64,000 nucleotides of DNA from Paraburkholderia sp. FT54 (lineage in GTDB: Bacteria; Pseudomonadota; Gammaproteobacteria; Burkholderiales; Burkholderiaceae): NCBI RefSeq assembly GCF_031585635.1, contig NZ_CP134196.1, forward strand, positions 2,356,001 through 2,420,000, written 5' to 3'. A program made the position numbers and the translations under genes. Below are positions 50,201-58,409 of this stretch, piece by piece. The notes beneath the pieces are model-generated. The model was not told the DNA's origin. It did no database searches and saw nothing but the letters and a program-made list of their open reading frames with translations. Position 1 is the first letter of the stretch, and the number at the start of each line of letters is the position of its first letter.

Positions 50201-52069
50201 CTAAAAGATCCGGCGAGTCGAGAAAATTCCGCGGTGGGGAGGAGTCCCCATGCCACCAGCTCGATGCATCGGCCGCTGTGTCGCACCGGGCACTCGGCGC
50301 ACGTGCGCTGGTGTCTGCGAAAGCTGATACGGAAGCTTGACCACGGGCCACGAATGCCCGTACGGATCCGTCGCGGTGCTCAATGCGTGATCGCGAAAAG
50401 CGGCATCTTGCATCAACGTTTGCAGGCGTATCACGTCGCTTTCGGTCACGCCGGCGGGGCGCCGATTCCCCGCTGCAAAGAGCGCGGACCACGCGGCAAC
50501 ATCCTGCATCGCGATCTCGATGAACTTGCCCTCATCGCCCGACCGCGCTGCAAGTCGCGCGACAATTGCGAAGAGCGCGGCCTGACCGCCGAGAATATCT
50601 GCTGCCGACGCGCCGACCTTGACAGGCTCTCCATCGCTGCGCGTGAGATCCATGAGACCGCCCATTGCCTGAATCACGGTATCGAAAGCGGGCCGCGATG
50701 GATACGCGGTTTCGATGCCGAAACCGGATATCGAGCAATAGATCAAGCGCGGATTAATCTCGGCAAGCGCGTGGCGATCGAAACCCAGCCTGGCGAGCGC
50801 GCCGGGACGCAGGTTCTCGACGAGCACATCCGCATCCGCGAGCAGCGTCCTCAAATGCGCACGATCGTCGGCATCTTTCAGATCGAGCGCCATGGTTCGC
50901 TTGTCCGTATTGTTGAGCGCGAAGAAATAGCTAGTTCCGTGCTGGCTGGGTGACCACGTGCGGGAGACCTCCCCTTCGGGGGCCTCGATTTTCACGACAT
51001 CGGCGCCAAGCGCCGCAAGATGTTTGCCGACCAGCGGCGCGGTCGTGTACTGACCGATTTCGATCACGTTCACGCCGGCGAGCGCGCCTGCGTTCGGGTA
51101 GACGCCATCACGCCTGTTCGCGGCCGCATGCGGTTTGCCGGACAACCTGGACTCGCGAAACAGCGAAACATGGCGATAAGTCTCGCTGTCGATACCCCCT
51201 GCCGTCATGCGCGCCGCGGCATCTTCATGACGCAATGCAAAGTTCGGTTCGAGCGCCAATCCATCCACGGACACAATGGGTCCCGCCGCGACTCCGATGC
51301 CCTCGCAAAGCGAAGCGCATTTCGCCGTCGTCATCGTCGATGTCCACGCGTCAAGCAAGGAGTCGAGTTCCTCGACGTGCCGCACTCGCTCTCGCAAGGT
51401 CGAAAAACGCGCATCGTCGAGACTGGGCATGGCGGCCGCGCTTCTGATCTTTCGCCATTGCTCCTCTGTGCTCGTGCAGATGACAATCCAGCCGTCGCGC
51501 GTTTTGTACGCGTTCCAGGGTGCGCAGGAAGGGTGCCGGTTTCCCACACGTTCGGCCGGATCGCCCGCGAAAGCCGCGGGAAGAAAGGTCGTGAGCGCAC
51601 TGACGGCGCACCCAAACAGACTCACGCCGATATGTTGATTCAATCCGCAGATGCGCCTGACACGCAGCGCCGCGGCAATCGCCGCTGAGGCGTACAGCGC
51701 CGCCGAAATCTCCGTGAACGGCATGCCGATGCGCACCGGCTCGCCATGCGAAAAGCCGGTCGTGTCCATCAGGCCGCTCATCGCCTGGATCTGCGCATCC
51801 GAATACGCGGGGCTTTCGCCAGCACACTGGGAACCCATCGCGGTAATGTCGCAGACGATCGTTTCGCCCGTTGCCTTGAGCCGCGCGATGACGCTTTTCT
51901 CGTCCGCGGTGCACGTGTCCGACGAGACAATGATCACGTCATGAGTGGCATCTTCCAAGGTCACGGCTCGAGCAAAGGCGACCTGCGCCCCGGCTTGCGC
52001 GAGCACCGCCGCGCTCAGTTCGACGGCCTCGCGCGTGCCCGCTGCAAGAATCCGCATTCCATTCAACAT
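50201..52069 (-). CDS. CaiB/BaiF family CoA-transferase, double-domain with inactive first half
   Basis: A 622-residue protein made of two CoA-transferase family III halves. In the second half the catalytic Asp is present (Asp523 in KFIEIAMQDVAAWS), and motifs INVIEIG-like GVNVIEIGQYTTAPLVGKHL, PEGEVSRTW and NTDKRTMALDLK are typical. In the first half the matching position reads GVSLFGCAV, so the Asp is lost. The stretch after Asp523 is shorter than in formyl-CoA transferase. The last 20 residues (GTPPHRGIFSTRRIF) are encoded by the right arm of the inverted repeat. It probably activates an acid to its CoA ester for the hydratase and thiolase downstream. Confidence 0.82.
   Translation of the reverse strand: MLNGMRILAAGTREAVELSAAVLAQAGAQVAFARAVTLEDATHDVIIVSSDTCTADEKSVIARLKATGETIVCDITAMGSQCAGESPAYSDAQIQAMSGLMDTTGFSHGEPVRIGMPFTEISAALYASAAIAAALRVRRICGLNQHIGVSLFGCAVSALTTFLPAAFAGDPAERVGNRHPSCAPWNAYKTRDGWIVICTSTEEQWRKIRSAAAMPSLDDARFSTLRERVRHVEELDSLLDAWTSTMTTAKCASLCEGIGVAAGPIVSVDGLALEPNFALRHEDAAARMTAGGIDSETYRHVSLFRESRLSGKPHAAANRRDGVYPNAGALAGVNVIEIGQYTTAPLVGKHLAALGADVVKIEAPEGEVSRTWSPSQHGTSYFFALNNTDKRTMALDLKDADDRAHLRTLLADADVLVENLRPGALARLGFDRHALAEINPRLIYCSISGFGIETAYPSRPAFDTVIQAMGGLMDLTRSDGEPVKVGASAADILGGQAALFAIVARLAARSGDEGKFIEIAMQDVAAWSALFAAGNRRPAGVTESDVIRLQTLMQDAAFRDHALSTATDPYGHSWPVVKLPYQLSQTPAHVRRVPGATQRPMHRAGGMGTPPHRGIFSTRRIF
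50209..50238 (+). repeat. 30-bp inverted repeat, right arm
   Basis: Begins TCCGGCGAGTCGAGAAAATT; it is the reverse complement of 48840-48869 with one mismatch. It lies inside the 3' end of the CoA-transferase gene and supplies its odd C-terminal residues HRGIFSTRR. The same peptide appears in the frame reading across the left arm. Confidence 0.75.
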
Positions 52070-52141
52070 GTCTGTCTCCTCGACTCTCTCTAGGTATCAA
52101 TCCCGGCACGCGGCACGGTCACTGCGTGCTACCATTTTTTG

Positions 52142-53047
52142 ATGCGAACCCTTCCCTCACTCAACGCGTTGCGAGCCTTCGAGGTCTGCGGCAGGCTGCT
52201 CAGCGTGCAACTCGCGGCGCATGAACTGAACGTCACGCCCGCTGCCGTCAGCCGGCAAATCAAGCTGCTCGAGGACCAGCTCGGCGTGCAGTTGTTCGAA
52301 CGCGGCCACCGCTCAATCACGTTGACGCCGATAGGCGTTCGCTATCTCGCCGACATCTTGCGAGGCTTCGAAACCATGCGAACCGCAACCGTCAATCTCA
52401 CCGAGGTGCGTCGTCGGCGCACGCTCAAGATTCGCGGCTACACGACGTTCGCGATGAACTGGCTGCTACCGCATCTGTCGACGTTTCATCGCGAGCATCC
52501 GGACGTCGAAGTCATCTTCACGACGTCGTTGCAGCCGGTCGACTTCAATACCGAAGATGTCGACGCGGCGATTCGTCTGTCGCATGCGCCTTCGTCCGAT
52601 ATCGGCTCGGACCGCCTCGTTCCGAACGAACTCGTGCCCGTGTGCAGCCCTGACTTTTTGCGCGCGCATGCTGACCTGAACGACGCCACGCCCGAAGCGC
52701 TCTCCAACGTGACGCTTCTGCATTCGTTGGCGCGTCGCGAGGACTGGGCGAAATGGCTCGATGAAGCCAAAGTGAGCGGCGTGAATCCGCTCGGCGGACT
52801 AAGCTACGAAAGCTCGGTTCTCGCATACGCCGCGGCGATGCAGGGACACGGGGTTGCGATCGCGCAGCGCGTGCTCGTTGCCAATCAGCTTCGTGATGGC
52901 ACGCTCGTCATGCCTTTCTCGTTCATCCTCGATCTCGGCTCGTTCACGTACTACCTCGTCTATCCGCACGAACATCTGCAGAAACCAGAGTTCGCCGCGT
53001 TTCGCGACTGGCTGCTCTCGGTGAGCGCGGCATCGCCCGATGCCTAG
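52142..53047 (+). CDS. LysR family transcriptional regulator (GcvA-like)
   Basis: A 301-residue regulator. The helix-turn-helix reads PSLNALRAFEVCGRLLSVQL, AAHELNVTPAAVSRQIKLLE, then LFERGHRSITLTPIGVRYL. The GcvA-type effector domain follows (VDAAIRLSHAPSSDIGSDRL). It is divergent from the CoA-transferase gene with a 72-bp gap and ends 4 bp inside the convergent enoyl-CoA hydratase gene. It probably governs this catabolic cluster. Start codon ATG at 52142; the TTG just before it is in frame but poor. Confidence 0.9.
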   Translation: MRTLPSLNALRAFEVCGRLLSVQLAAHELNVTPAAVSRQIKLLEDQLGVQLFERGHRSITLTPIGVRYLADILRGFETMRTATVNLTEVRRRRTLKIRGYTTFAMNWLLPHLSTFHREHPDVEVIFTTSLQPVDFNTEDVDAAIRLSHAPSSDIGSDRLVPNELVPVCSPDFLRAHADLNDATPEALSNVTLLHSLARREDWAKWLDEAKVSGVNPLGGLSYESSVLAYAAAMQGHGVAIAQRVLVANQLRDGTLVMPFSFILDLGSFTYYLVYPHEHLQKPEFAAFRDWLLSVSAASPDA

Positions 53048-53847
53048 CGTCCTTTGAAGCTCGGGCTGCGCTTCTCGGCGAAAGCCTTCCGTCCTTCGAC
53101 GCGATCTTCCGAATCGCGCATCGCACCCCAGGCGAGTTCCGTGAATTCGATAGCCTGCGCGTGCGGCACGTTGCTGCTCGTCTCGACGATCTTCTTGATC
53201 ATCTGCACAGCAAGCGGGCCATTCGCTGCAATCGTGCCTGCTATTTGCAGCGCCTTATCCATCAGCGCGGCTGGGGCGGCGACATCTGACACGAGGCCGA
53301 CACGCTCGGCGTAAGCCGCGTCGATTCGCGAACCGGTGTACAGCATCTTCATCGCGATGGCGGAGGGCACGGCCTTCTGCAAGGCCTGAATGCCGCACAC
53401 GGCCGGAATGCTCGCCACGACCGGTTCAGGCAAGCCGAACACCGCGTTATCCGACGCGATCCGCAGATCACACTGCAACGCGAGTTCGAGCCCGCCGCCG
53501 AGACAATAGCCATTGATCGCGGCAATCATCGGCTTGAAGAGGCGCAACGATGTCAGGTCCATCATTCGCACGTAGATGCCTTCGGCTGCGGCGCGTTCGA
53601 TCGGCCTCACGAACGACGAAGCAAAGCTCGTCTCCGGTGGCAAGGTGTTCTTGAGATCCGCCCCCACGCAGAAGGACTTGTTGCCTGATCCGGTCAGCAC
53701 GATGGCGCGCACGTCGTCGTCATCCCGCGCCGTGGCGAGCGCAACGCGCAGTGCTTTGAGACTGTCGAGGTTGAGTGCGTTAAGCGCCTCCGGGCGATCA
53801 AGCGTGACAATCGCGACATGCGCTGACTTGCTGTAGTGAATAGTCAT
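53044..53847 (-). CDS. Enoyl-CoA hydratase/isomerase family protein
   Basis: A 267-residue crotonase-fold enzyme: VTLDRPEALNALNLDSLKAL, the oxyanion-hole segment FCVGADLKN, AAINGYCLGGGLELALQCDL and FGLPEPVVASIPAVCGIQAL with the usual Glu, and C-terminal KAFAEKRSPSFKGR. GGAG lies 6 bp before the ATG at 53847. It is followed on the same strand (upstream) by the SDR gene with an 11-bp gap, so hydration and then oxidation of the CoA ester can run together. Its stop overlaps the convergent LysR stop by 4 bp. Confidence 0.9.
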   Translation of the reverse strand: MTIHYSKSAHVAIVTLDRPEALNALNLDSLKALRVALATARDDDDVRAIVLTGSGNKSFCVGADLKNTLPPETSFASSFVRPIERAAAEGIYVRMMDLTSLRLFKPMIAAINGYCLGGGLELALQCDLRIASDNAVFGLPEPVVASIPAVCGIQALQKAVPSAIAMKMLYTGSRIDAAYAERVGLVSDVAAPAALMDKALQIAGTIAANGPLAVQMIKKIVETSSNVPHAQAIEFTELAWGAMRDSEDRVEGRKAFAEKRSPSFKGR

Positions 53848-53858
53848 GGCGCGCTCCG

Positions 53859-54635
53859 TCAAACGCTGGGCGACGACAACGAACGCCCGCCGCACACATA
53901 GAGCGTTTGTCCGGTGATGTACGACGCTTCACGCTGCGCAAAGAACGACACGGCCTGCGCGATATCGGCGGGCGTGCCGATACGCTGCGCGGGTACGGAT
54001 TTCTGCAGACGCTCCTGAAGCGCGCTGTCGAAGGTGCGAAACAGCGGCGTATCGACGATGCCTGGCGCAATCGCGTTGACCGTGATGCCCGCACTGGCCC
54101 ATTCGAGCGCGAGGCTACGCGTCAGACTGACGACGCCGCCCTTGGACGCCGAATAGTTCGACTGGCCCACACCGCCGAGCCAGGCGCGCGAAGCGATATT
54201 GACGATGCGCCCATAGCGCGCCGTCGACATAGGCGTGAGTACCGCGCGGCAGCACAAGAACTGCGACTTCAGATTCACGTCGATGACTATGTCCCAATCT
54301 TCGTCGCTCATCTTCGTGATGCGCTTGTCACGCACAATGCCCGCGTTGTTCACCAGCACGTCGACGCGTCCGAAGCGCTCCATCACGGCATCGACGGCCT
54401 GATTCACGGATTCGCCTTTCGTCACGTCTACGGCGAGTCCGATGACCTCGGCGCCGGAAGCCGCGAGTTCAGTCGATGCCTGATCGAGCGCCGCACGATC
54501 GAGATCAAACAGTGCAATGCGCCGCCCGTGATGCGCCAGCGCCCGCGCGATCCCCAAGCCGATGCCTTTGGCGCCGCCCGTGACAATCGCGACTTCGGCG
54601 TTATCGGCTTCGGATGAATGATGTGAAGCGTTCAT
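53859..54635 (-). CDS. SDR family oxidoreductase (3-hydroxyacyl-CoA dehydrogenase type)
   Basis: A 258-residue classical SDR. Cofactor motif TGGAKGIGLGIA (19-30), NNAG (96-99), Ser149, and YSASK with Tyr161 and Lys165 are all intact. It is FabG-like in length. It heads a two-gene unit with the enoyl-CoA hydratase (gap 11 bp) and is transcribed divergently from the MHS carrier. A likely job is oxidation of the 3-hydroxyacyl-CoA made by the hydratase, ahead of the thiolase at 56204. Confidence 0.9.
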   Translation of the reverse strand: MNASHHSSEADNAEVAIVTGGAKGIGLGIARALAHHGRRIALFDLDRAALDQASTELAASGAEVIGLAVDVTKGESVNQAVDAVMERFGRVDVLVNNAGIVRDKRITKMSDEDWDIVIDVNLKSQFLCCRAVLTPMSTARYGRIVNIASRAWLGGVGQSNYSASKGGVVSLTRSLALEWASAGITVNAIAPGIVDTPLFRTFDSALQERLQKSVPAQRIGTPADIAQAVSFFAQREASYITGQTLYVCGGRSLSSPSV

Positions 54636-54702
54636 GAAATGTCTCCGTGAAATCCGGTCAGCAGTCTGTGGATTCCATGCTAGGGCGTGCGCCCGTCGGC
54701 CT

Positions 54703-54802
54703 CAAACGACTTTTTTCGTGACTTCGATTGACTTGCGGTCAATCGAGAACGCCTGGCTTCGATACAGAAAAAATCAATCGAAAGCGCAGAAAAAGTCGTT
54801 TG
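54703..54802. promoter_or_regulatory. Symmetric divergent control region between the SDR and MHS carrier genes
   Basis: A 100-bp region with a nested design. The outer arms CAAACGACTTTTT (54703-54715) and AAAAAGTCGTTTG (54790-54802) are a perfect 13-bp inverted repeat. Inside each arm lies the same TCGATTGA element, once on each strand, and near the left arm a full dyad TCGATTGAC-TTGCG-GTCAATCGA (54724-54746). Each divergent gene thus has a mirror-image copy of one regulatory module. A LysR regulator of the cluster (52142 or 58410) is the likely ligand. Confidence 0.7.
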
Positions 54803-54879
54803 CCCGACGCGCGCCATGAAAACTAGGATGCGTTCATGTGCCATTGAGCACGTTCACATCGATAGACACGGAGACAAGC

Positions 54880-56181
54880 ATGCATACCACCCTTCCGGGC
54901 ATTGCGGAGCCATCCACCGCGACGCTCACGCGCGCCCAGAAACGAGCGATCGTTGCGGCGACGCTCGGCACCGTCGTCGAATTCACGGACTGGATCATTT
55001 ACGCGACATTCGCCGCCCTTTTCTCGCGGCATTTCTTTCCTGCGCACGACGAGCGCGTCTCGCTCCTGTCCGCATTTGCCGTGTTCGCGGTTGGCTTCAT
55101 CATGCGGCCCATCGGCGGCGCTTTGCTTGGCGCTTATGCGGACCGTCACGGTCGCAAGAATGGCCTCGCGTTGTCAGTGGCGTTGATGGCCGGCAGCTCG
55201 CTTGTGATCGCCGCTTGTCCCGGCTATCAATCAATTGGTTTCGCGGCACCGGTCATCCTCGTGCTTGCGCGGCTCGTGCAAGGCTTCGCGGCGGGCGGCG
55301 AATTCGGCTCGGCATCGACGTTTCTGATCGAATCGTCAGCGCCTTCACGGCGCGGCTTCGCGGGTTCTTGGCAGCACTTTGCCGTCAACGCGGGCGTGCT
55401 CATGGCGGCATCCATCGGTGCGCTTCTGACTTCGTTCATCGAACCTTCCGGCATGGCGGAATATGGCTGGCGCATTGCGTTCGGCATCGCGGGGTTGATG
55501 GGTTTCGTCGCGTTGTGGGTACGACTTGCGGTCGTCGAAACCGATGCGTTCAGGAAGCTCGCCAGGCACGGTCACGTGCGGCATCCGTTTATCTCGATCG
55601 TGCGCGATCATCGGCGCGCGGCGCTGCGTGTGGTGGGCATCGCGATGGCGGGCAATCTCTGCATCTATCTCTGGCTCGTACTGTTCCCAACGCTCGCGCA
55701 TCTGCGCACCGGTCTACCCCTTTCCAGCGCGTTTCGAGCGAGTGTGATTTCGATCGTCGTATCGCTGATCGCGATTCCGTTCATCGGCATCCTGTCGGAT
55801 CGCATTGGACGCAAGCCAGTTCTGCTCGCGTTCGCCGGCGGCTCGGCACTCTTCGCGTGGCCCGCGCTGACCCTGCTTTCGAATGACTTCTGGACTGCGA
55901 CCGTTATCGTCACGATCGGCATGGTGCTGTCATCGGGATTCGCCGCGACGTGCGCGACGGTAATGGCCGAACAGTTTCCCGCTCATGTGCGCGCAACCGG
56001 CGTCGCCCTACCGTATGCAATCTCGGCGGCGCTCTTTGGCGGCACACTGCCCTACATCGTCACCGCGATGTCCAACTCGGGCCTGTCGCAATACCTGTGG
56101 GTCTACGTGGCCGCAGTGTGCGCCGTGGGCTTCGCTGTGTATGCGCGCATGCCGGAGACGCGCGGAAAGATCCTCGATTAA
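54880..56181 (+). CDS. MHS-type MFS transporter (metabolite:H+ symporter)
   Basis: A 433-residue carrier of the metabolite:H+ symporter type. Helix 1 reads LGTVVEFTDWIIYATFAALF, helix 2-3 GGALLGAYADRHGRKNGLAL and the later LVQGFAAGGEFGSASTFLIE with the charged helix 4-5 loop EFG, all family signatures shared with shikimate and alpha-ketoglutarate carriers. The ATG at 54880 has GGAGACAAGC before it. It precedes the thiolase gene by 22 bp in the same direction. It presumably imports the acid that the cluster converts to CoA ester. Confidence 0.9.
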   Translation: MHTTLPGIAEPSTATLTRAQKRAIVAATLGTVVEFTDWIIYATFAALFSRHFFPAHDERVSLLSAFAVFAVGFIMRPIGGALLGAYADRHGRKNGLALSVALMAGSSLVIAACPGYQSIGFAAPVILVLARLVQGFAAGGEFGSASTFLIESSAPSRRGFAGSWQHFAVNAGVLMAASIGALLTSFIEPSGMAEYGWRIAFGIAGLMGFVALWVRLAVVETDAFRKLARHGHVRHPFISIVRDHRRAALRVVGIAMAGNLCIYLWLVLFPTLAHLRTGLPLSSAFRASVISIVVSLIAIPFIGILSDRIGRKPVLLAFAGGSALFAWPALTLLSNDFWTATVIVTIGMVLSSGFAATCATVMAEQFPAHVRATGVALPYAISAALFGGTLPYIVTAMSNSGLSQYLWVYVAAVCAVGFAVYARMPETRGKILD

Positions 56182-56203
56182 CGCTTATTTTCTGGAGACA
56201 GCA

Positions 56204-57376
56204 ATGCGAAAAGTAGTCATTGGTGGCGTCGGCATGACGTCATTCGGGAAGTTCCTTGAACGCAATCTGAAGTCGCTTTCCGAGGAAGCGGTTGCGCTCG
56301 CCCTTAAGGATGCGCGAGTGAGCGCAAACGACGTGCAGCGCATTTTCTTCGGCAACGCGGCGGCGGGCGTCGTGACAGGGCAGGAAATGATTCGCGCGCA
56401 GTCATCGTTGCGTAACACGGGGCTCGACGGCAAACCGATGTTCAACGTGGAGAACGCGTGCGCATCGGGCAGTTCGGCGCTCAATCTCGCGTGCTGGTCG
56501 GTTGCATCGGGACAGTCGGAGACGGCGCTGGTCGTTGGTGTCGAAAAGCTCTCGCACGAGGATAAAGCGATCTCGTTCGGCGCGTTCGCGAAAGCCGTCG
56601 ATCTCGAAGAGCCGCTGCCGGAAGGCGTCACCACGGGCACCGGTTCACTCTTCATGGATCTCTATGCAGCGAAAGCCCGCAAGTGGATGGAAAAGAGCGG
56701 CGCCGATGCCAGCGACTTCGCGCGCGTGGTCGTGAAGAGCCGCCGCGCGGGATCGCTGAATCCGGTCGCGCAGTTCCGCAAGGAAACAACTGTCGACGAA
56801 GTGCTCGCGAGCCGGATGGTCAGCGATCCCCTGACGCTCTTCATGTGCTCCTCGATCGGCGATGGCGGTGCGGCCCTGTTCATCTGCTCGGAAGACTATG
56901 CACGCAAGCACGACATGCCGCCCGTGTTCATCCGCGCGAGTTCGGTCGTCTCCGCCAAGGCGGATGGCTCGGGCGAACTGGTCGCCGTGCGCGCGGCGAG
57001 AGAAGCGTACGAAGCGGCGGGCATCGGACCGGAAGACGTGCATGTCGTCGAATTGCACGATGCCTCCGCGCCCGCCGAGTTGATTCATTACGAGAACCTC
57101 GGTCTGTGTGCCCCCGGCGATGCCCCGAAGCTCATCCGTTCCGGCGCTACGGATATTGGTGGCCGCGTGTCGGTGAATCCGAGCGGCGGCTTGCTGTCGC
57201 GGGGCCATCCGGTGGGCGCGACGGGCGTGGCGCAGATCGTCGAACTCACGCAGCAACTGCGCGGCAAAGCGGGCGCGCGGCAGCGTCCGGGCGCCCGCGT
57301 GGCGCTTGCTGAGAACAATGGCGGTCAGCTCGCGGGAGATTCTGCCGTCGCGCTGGTGACGATTCTGTCGCTGTGA
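56204..57376 (+). CDS. Thiolase family protein (acetyl-CoA acetyltransferase/SCP2-like)
   Basis: A 390-residue thiolase-fold enzyme. The nucleophile Cys86 is in NVENACASGSSALNLACWSV. The second active-site stretch is VVELHDASAPAELIHYENLG, and the C-terminal GGLLSRGHPVGATG supplies the His; ENNGG follows. This pattern (HDA in place of NEAF) is that of SCP2-thiolase and non-degradative thiolases, so cleavage of a branched or cyclic 3-oxoacyl-CoA is plausible. TGGAGACAGCA precedes the ATG. It completes the hydratase/SDR/thiolase set of the cluster. Confidence 0.88.
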   Translation: MRKVVIGGVGMTSFGKFLERNLKSLSEEAVALALKDARVSANDVQRIFFGNAAAGVVTGQEMIRAQSSLRNTGLDGKPMFNVENACASGSSALNLACWSVASGQSETALVVGVEKLSHEDKAISFGAFAKAVDLEEPLPEGVTTGTGSLFMDLYAAKARKWMEKSGADASDFARVVVKSRRAGSLNPVAQFRKETTVDEVLASRMVSDPLTLFMCSSIGDGGAALFICSEDYARKHDMPPVFIRASSVVSAKADGSGELVAVRAAREAYEAAGIGPEDVHVVELHDASAPAELIHYENLGLCAPGDAPKLIRSGATDIGGRVSVNPSGGLLSRGHPVGATGVAQIVELTQQLRGKAGARQRPGARVALAENNGGQLAGDSAVALVTILSL

Positions 57377-57541
57377 GTTTGGGCAGGAGCCGAACCTGGT
57401 GAGTCCGGGAAGGCTCCGAAAGCGGTGCGGGAGGAAGCCTGTTCTCCGAAAACGGAAATAGTCGGCAACGCGGTGTGTGCGCCTGCCGTAGCGCAATGGC
57501 TCTCTTGCGCGCCACGCTGACCGTGCCCGCTCGCCGTCGCA

Positions 57542-57703
57542 CTATCGCGGAAAGCCGTCTCTTTCGAGCGCGCGCATGCGCAGTTCAAGATCAACCAGGT
57601 CTCGCGCGCCCGCAAGGTACTCTTCCCTTCGCTGTCGTTCGGCGCGCTCGAACGAGCGGCCAATGTGATCGAGAAGCAAAGCAAAGTACATGAGGAAGAA
57701 CAT
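57542..57703 (-). CDS. DUF3563 family small protein
   Basis: A 53-residue protein. A hydrophobic N-terminus (MFFLMYFALLLDHIG) is followed by SFERAERQRREEYLAGARDL and VDLELRMRALE, the signature of the Burkholderiales DUF3563 family. The ATG at 57703 has GGAG 6 bp upstream; a second ATG at 57715 adds only four residues. Function unknown; possibly a membrane-bound or peripheral helix. Confidence 0.78.
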   Translation of the reverse strand: MFFLMYFALLLDHIGRSFERAERQRREEYLAGARDLVDLELRMRALERDGFPR

Positions 57704-57787
57704 GACGATCTCCATTAAGTCGTGTTTGAGTTGACTCCGCGGCCGTGACAGCGTCGATGAAATCGGCGACGCGCTCACGTCCTTGTC

Positions 57788-58085
57788 TTAGCCCGCACAC
57801 TTACCGAGCACGAGACAGCAGACCATATCCGCAATACCGAGTTGATGTGCACCGCCGTGCGGCTCGCGAAGTCAAGGATGCCCGCGCTAGCCAGCCCGCC
57901 CGTCGGTTCCCACACCATATGGGCGATCGGCGAGTAGACGATGATCGACCGCAGCGCCATGAATATCAGCATGGCGCAGAACTTCGCACGGTCAGAAAAC
58001 GCACCCGTAAACAATACCGGCGTGACGATCGCGAAAGTCATCTGATACGCGCAGTAGACCTTTTCCGGAACGGTCGGCGCGAGAT
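57788..58085 (-). pseudogene. amtB: Ammonium transporter (AmtB) internal remnant with frameshift
   Basis: The minus strand reads LAPTVPEKVYCAYQMTFAIV, then FMALRSIIVYSPIAHMVWEP and GILDFASRTAVHIN, matching the central part of Amt/Mep ammonium channels. After HIN (near 57838) the frame must shift to continue GIADMVCCLVLGKCAG, which again matches, and then reaches a stop at 57788. No start region or C-terminal half was found. It is a clear broken remnant of about 100 codons from a gene of about 400. Confidence 0.8.
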
Positions 58086-58409
58086 GGCATGACGCTCCTG
58101 AGACAATGGAAGTGAGTTAGGGACGCCGGTTGCCCGCTGGAAGCGCGGGGATCGCGTTCGTCGACAAGGACGCCTGCGGGACGATTTCTGGCTTCGATCA
58201 GTCACCGGGCCATAAAGGGGTGCGAAGCAACATGGATCGTGTCGAGGATCGGTCCCGGGCTGGCCGTCACGTAGTGTCCAGCGCCATGCGCCACGCGCAT
58301 CGCCGCGCCGCGCTTTGCCCAGCCAGTTGGCGGCCCTTTGCGGCAGGCTCCATGGAACAAGCGTACTGCCGCCAGCCATGGGTTAAATCTACGCGGCCGT
58401 TGATGAGGC

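Noticed and set aside
50027..50953. Plus-strand frame of 308 codons opposite the CoA-transferase
   Set aside because: Antisense shadow; the opposite strand has a clear CaiB/BaiF pattern.
58090..58400. Minus-strand frame ending VASHPFMAR upstream of the AmtB remnant
   Set aside because: Could be another remnant, but no family could be named and there is no start.
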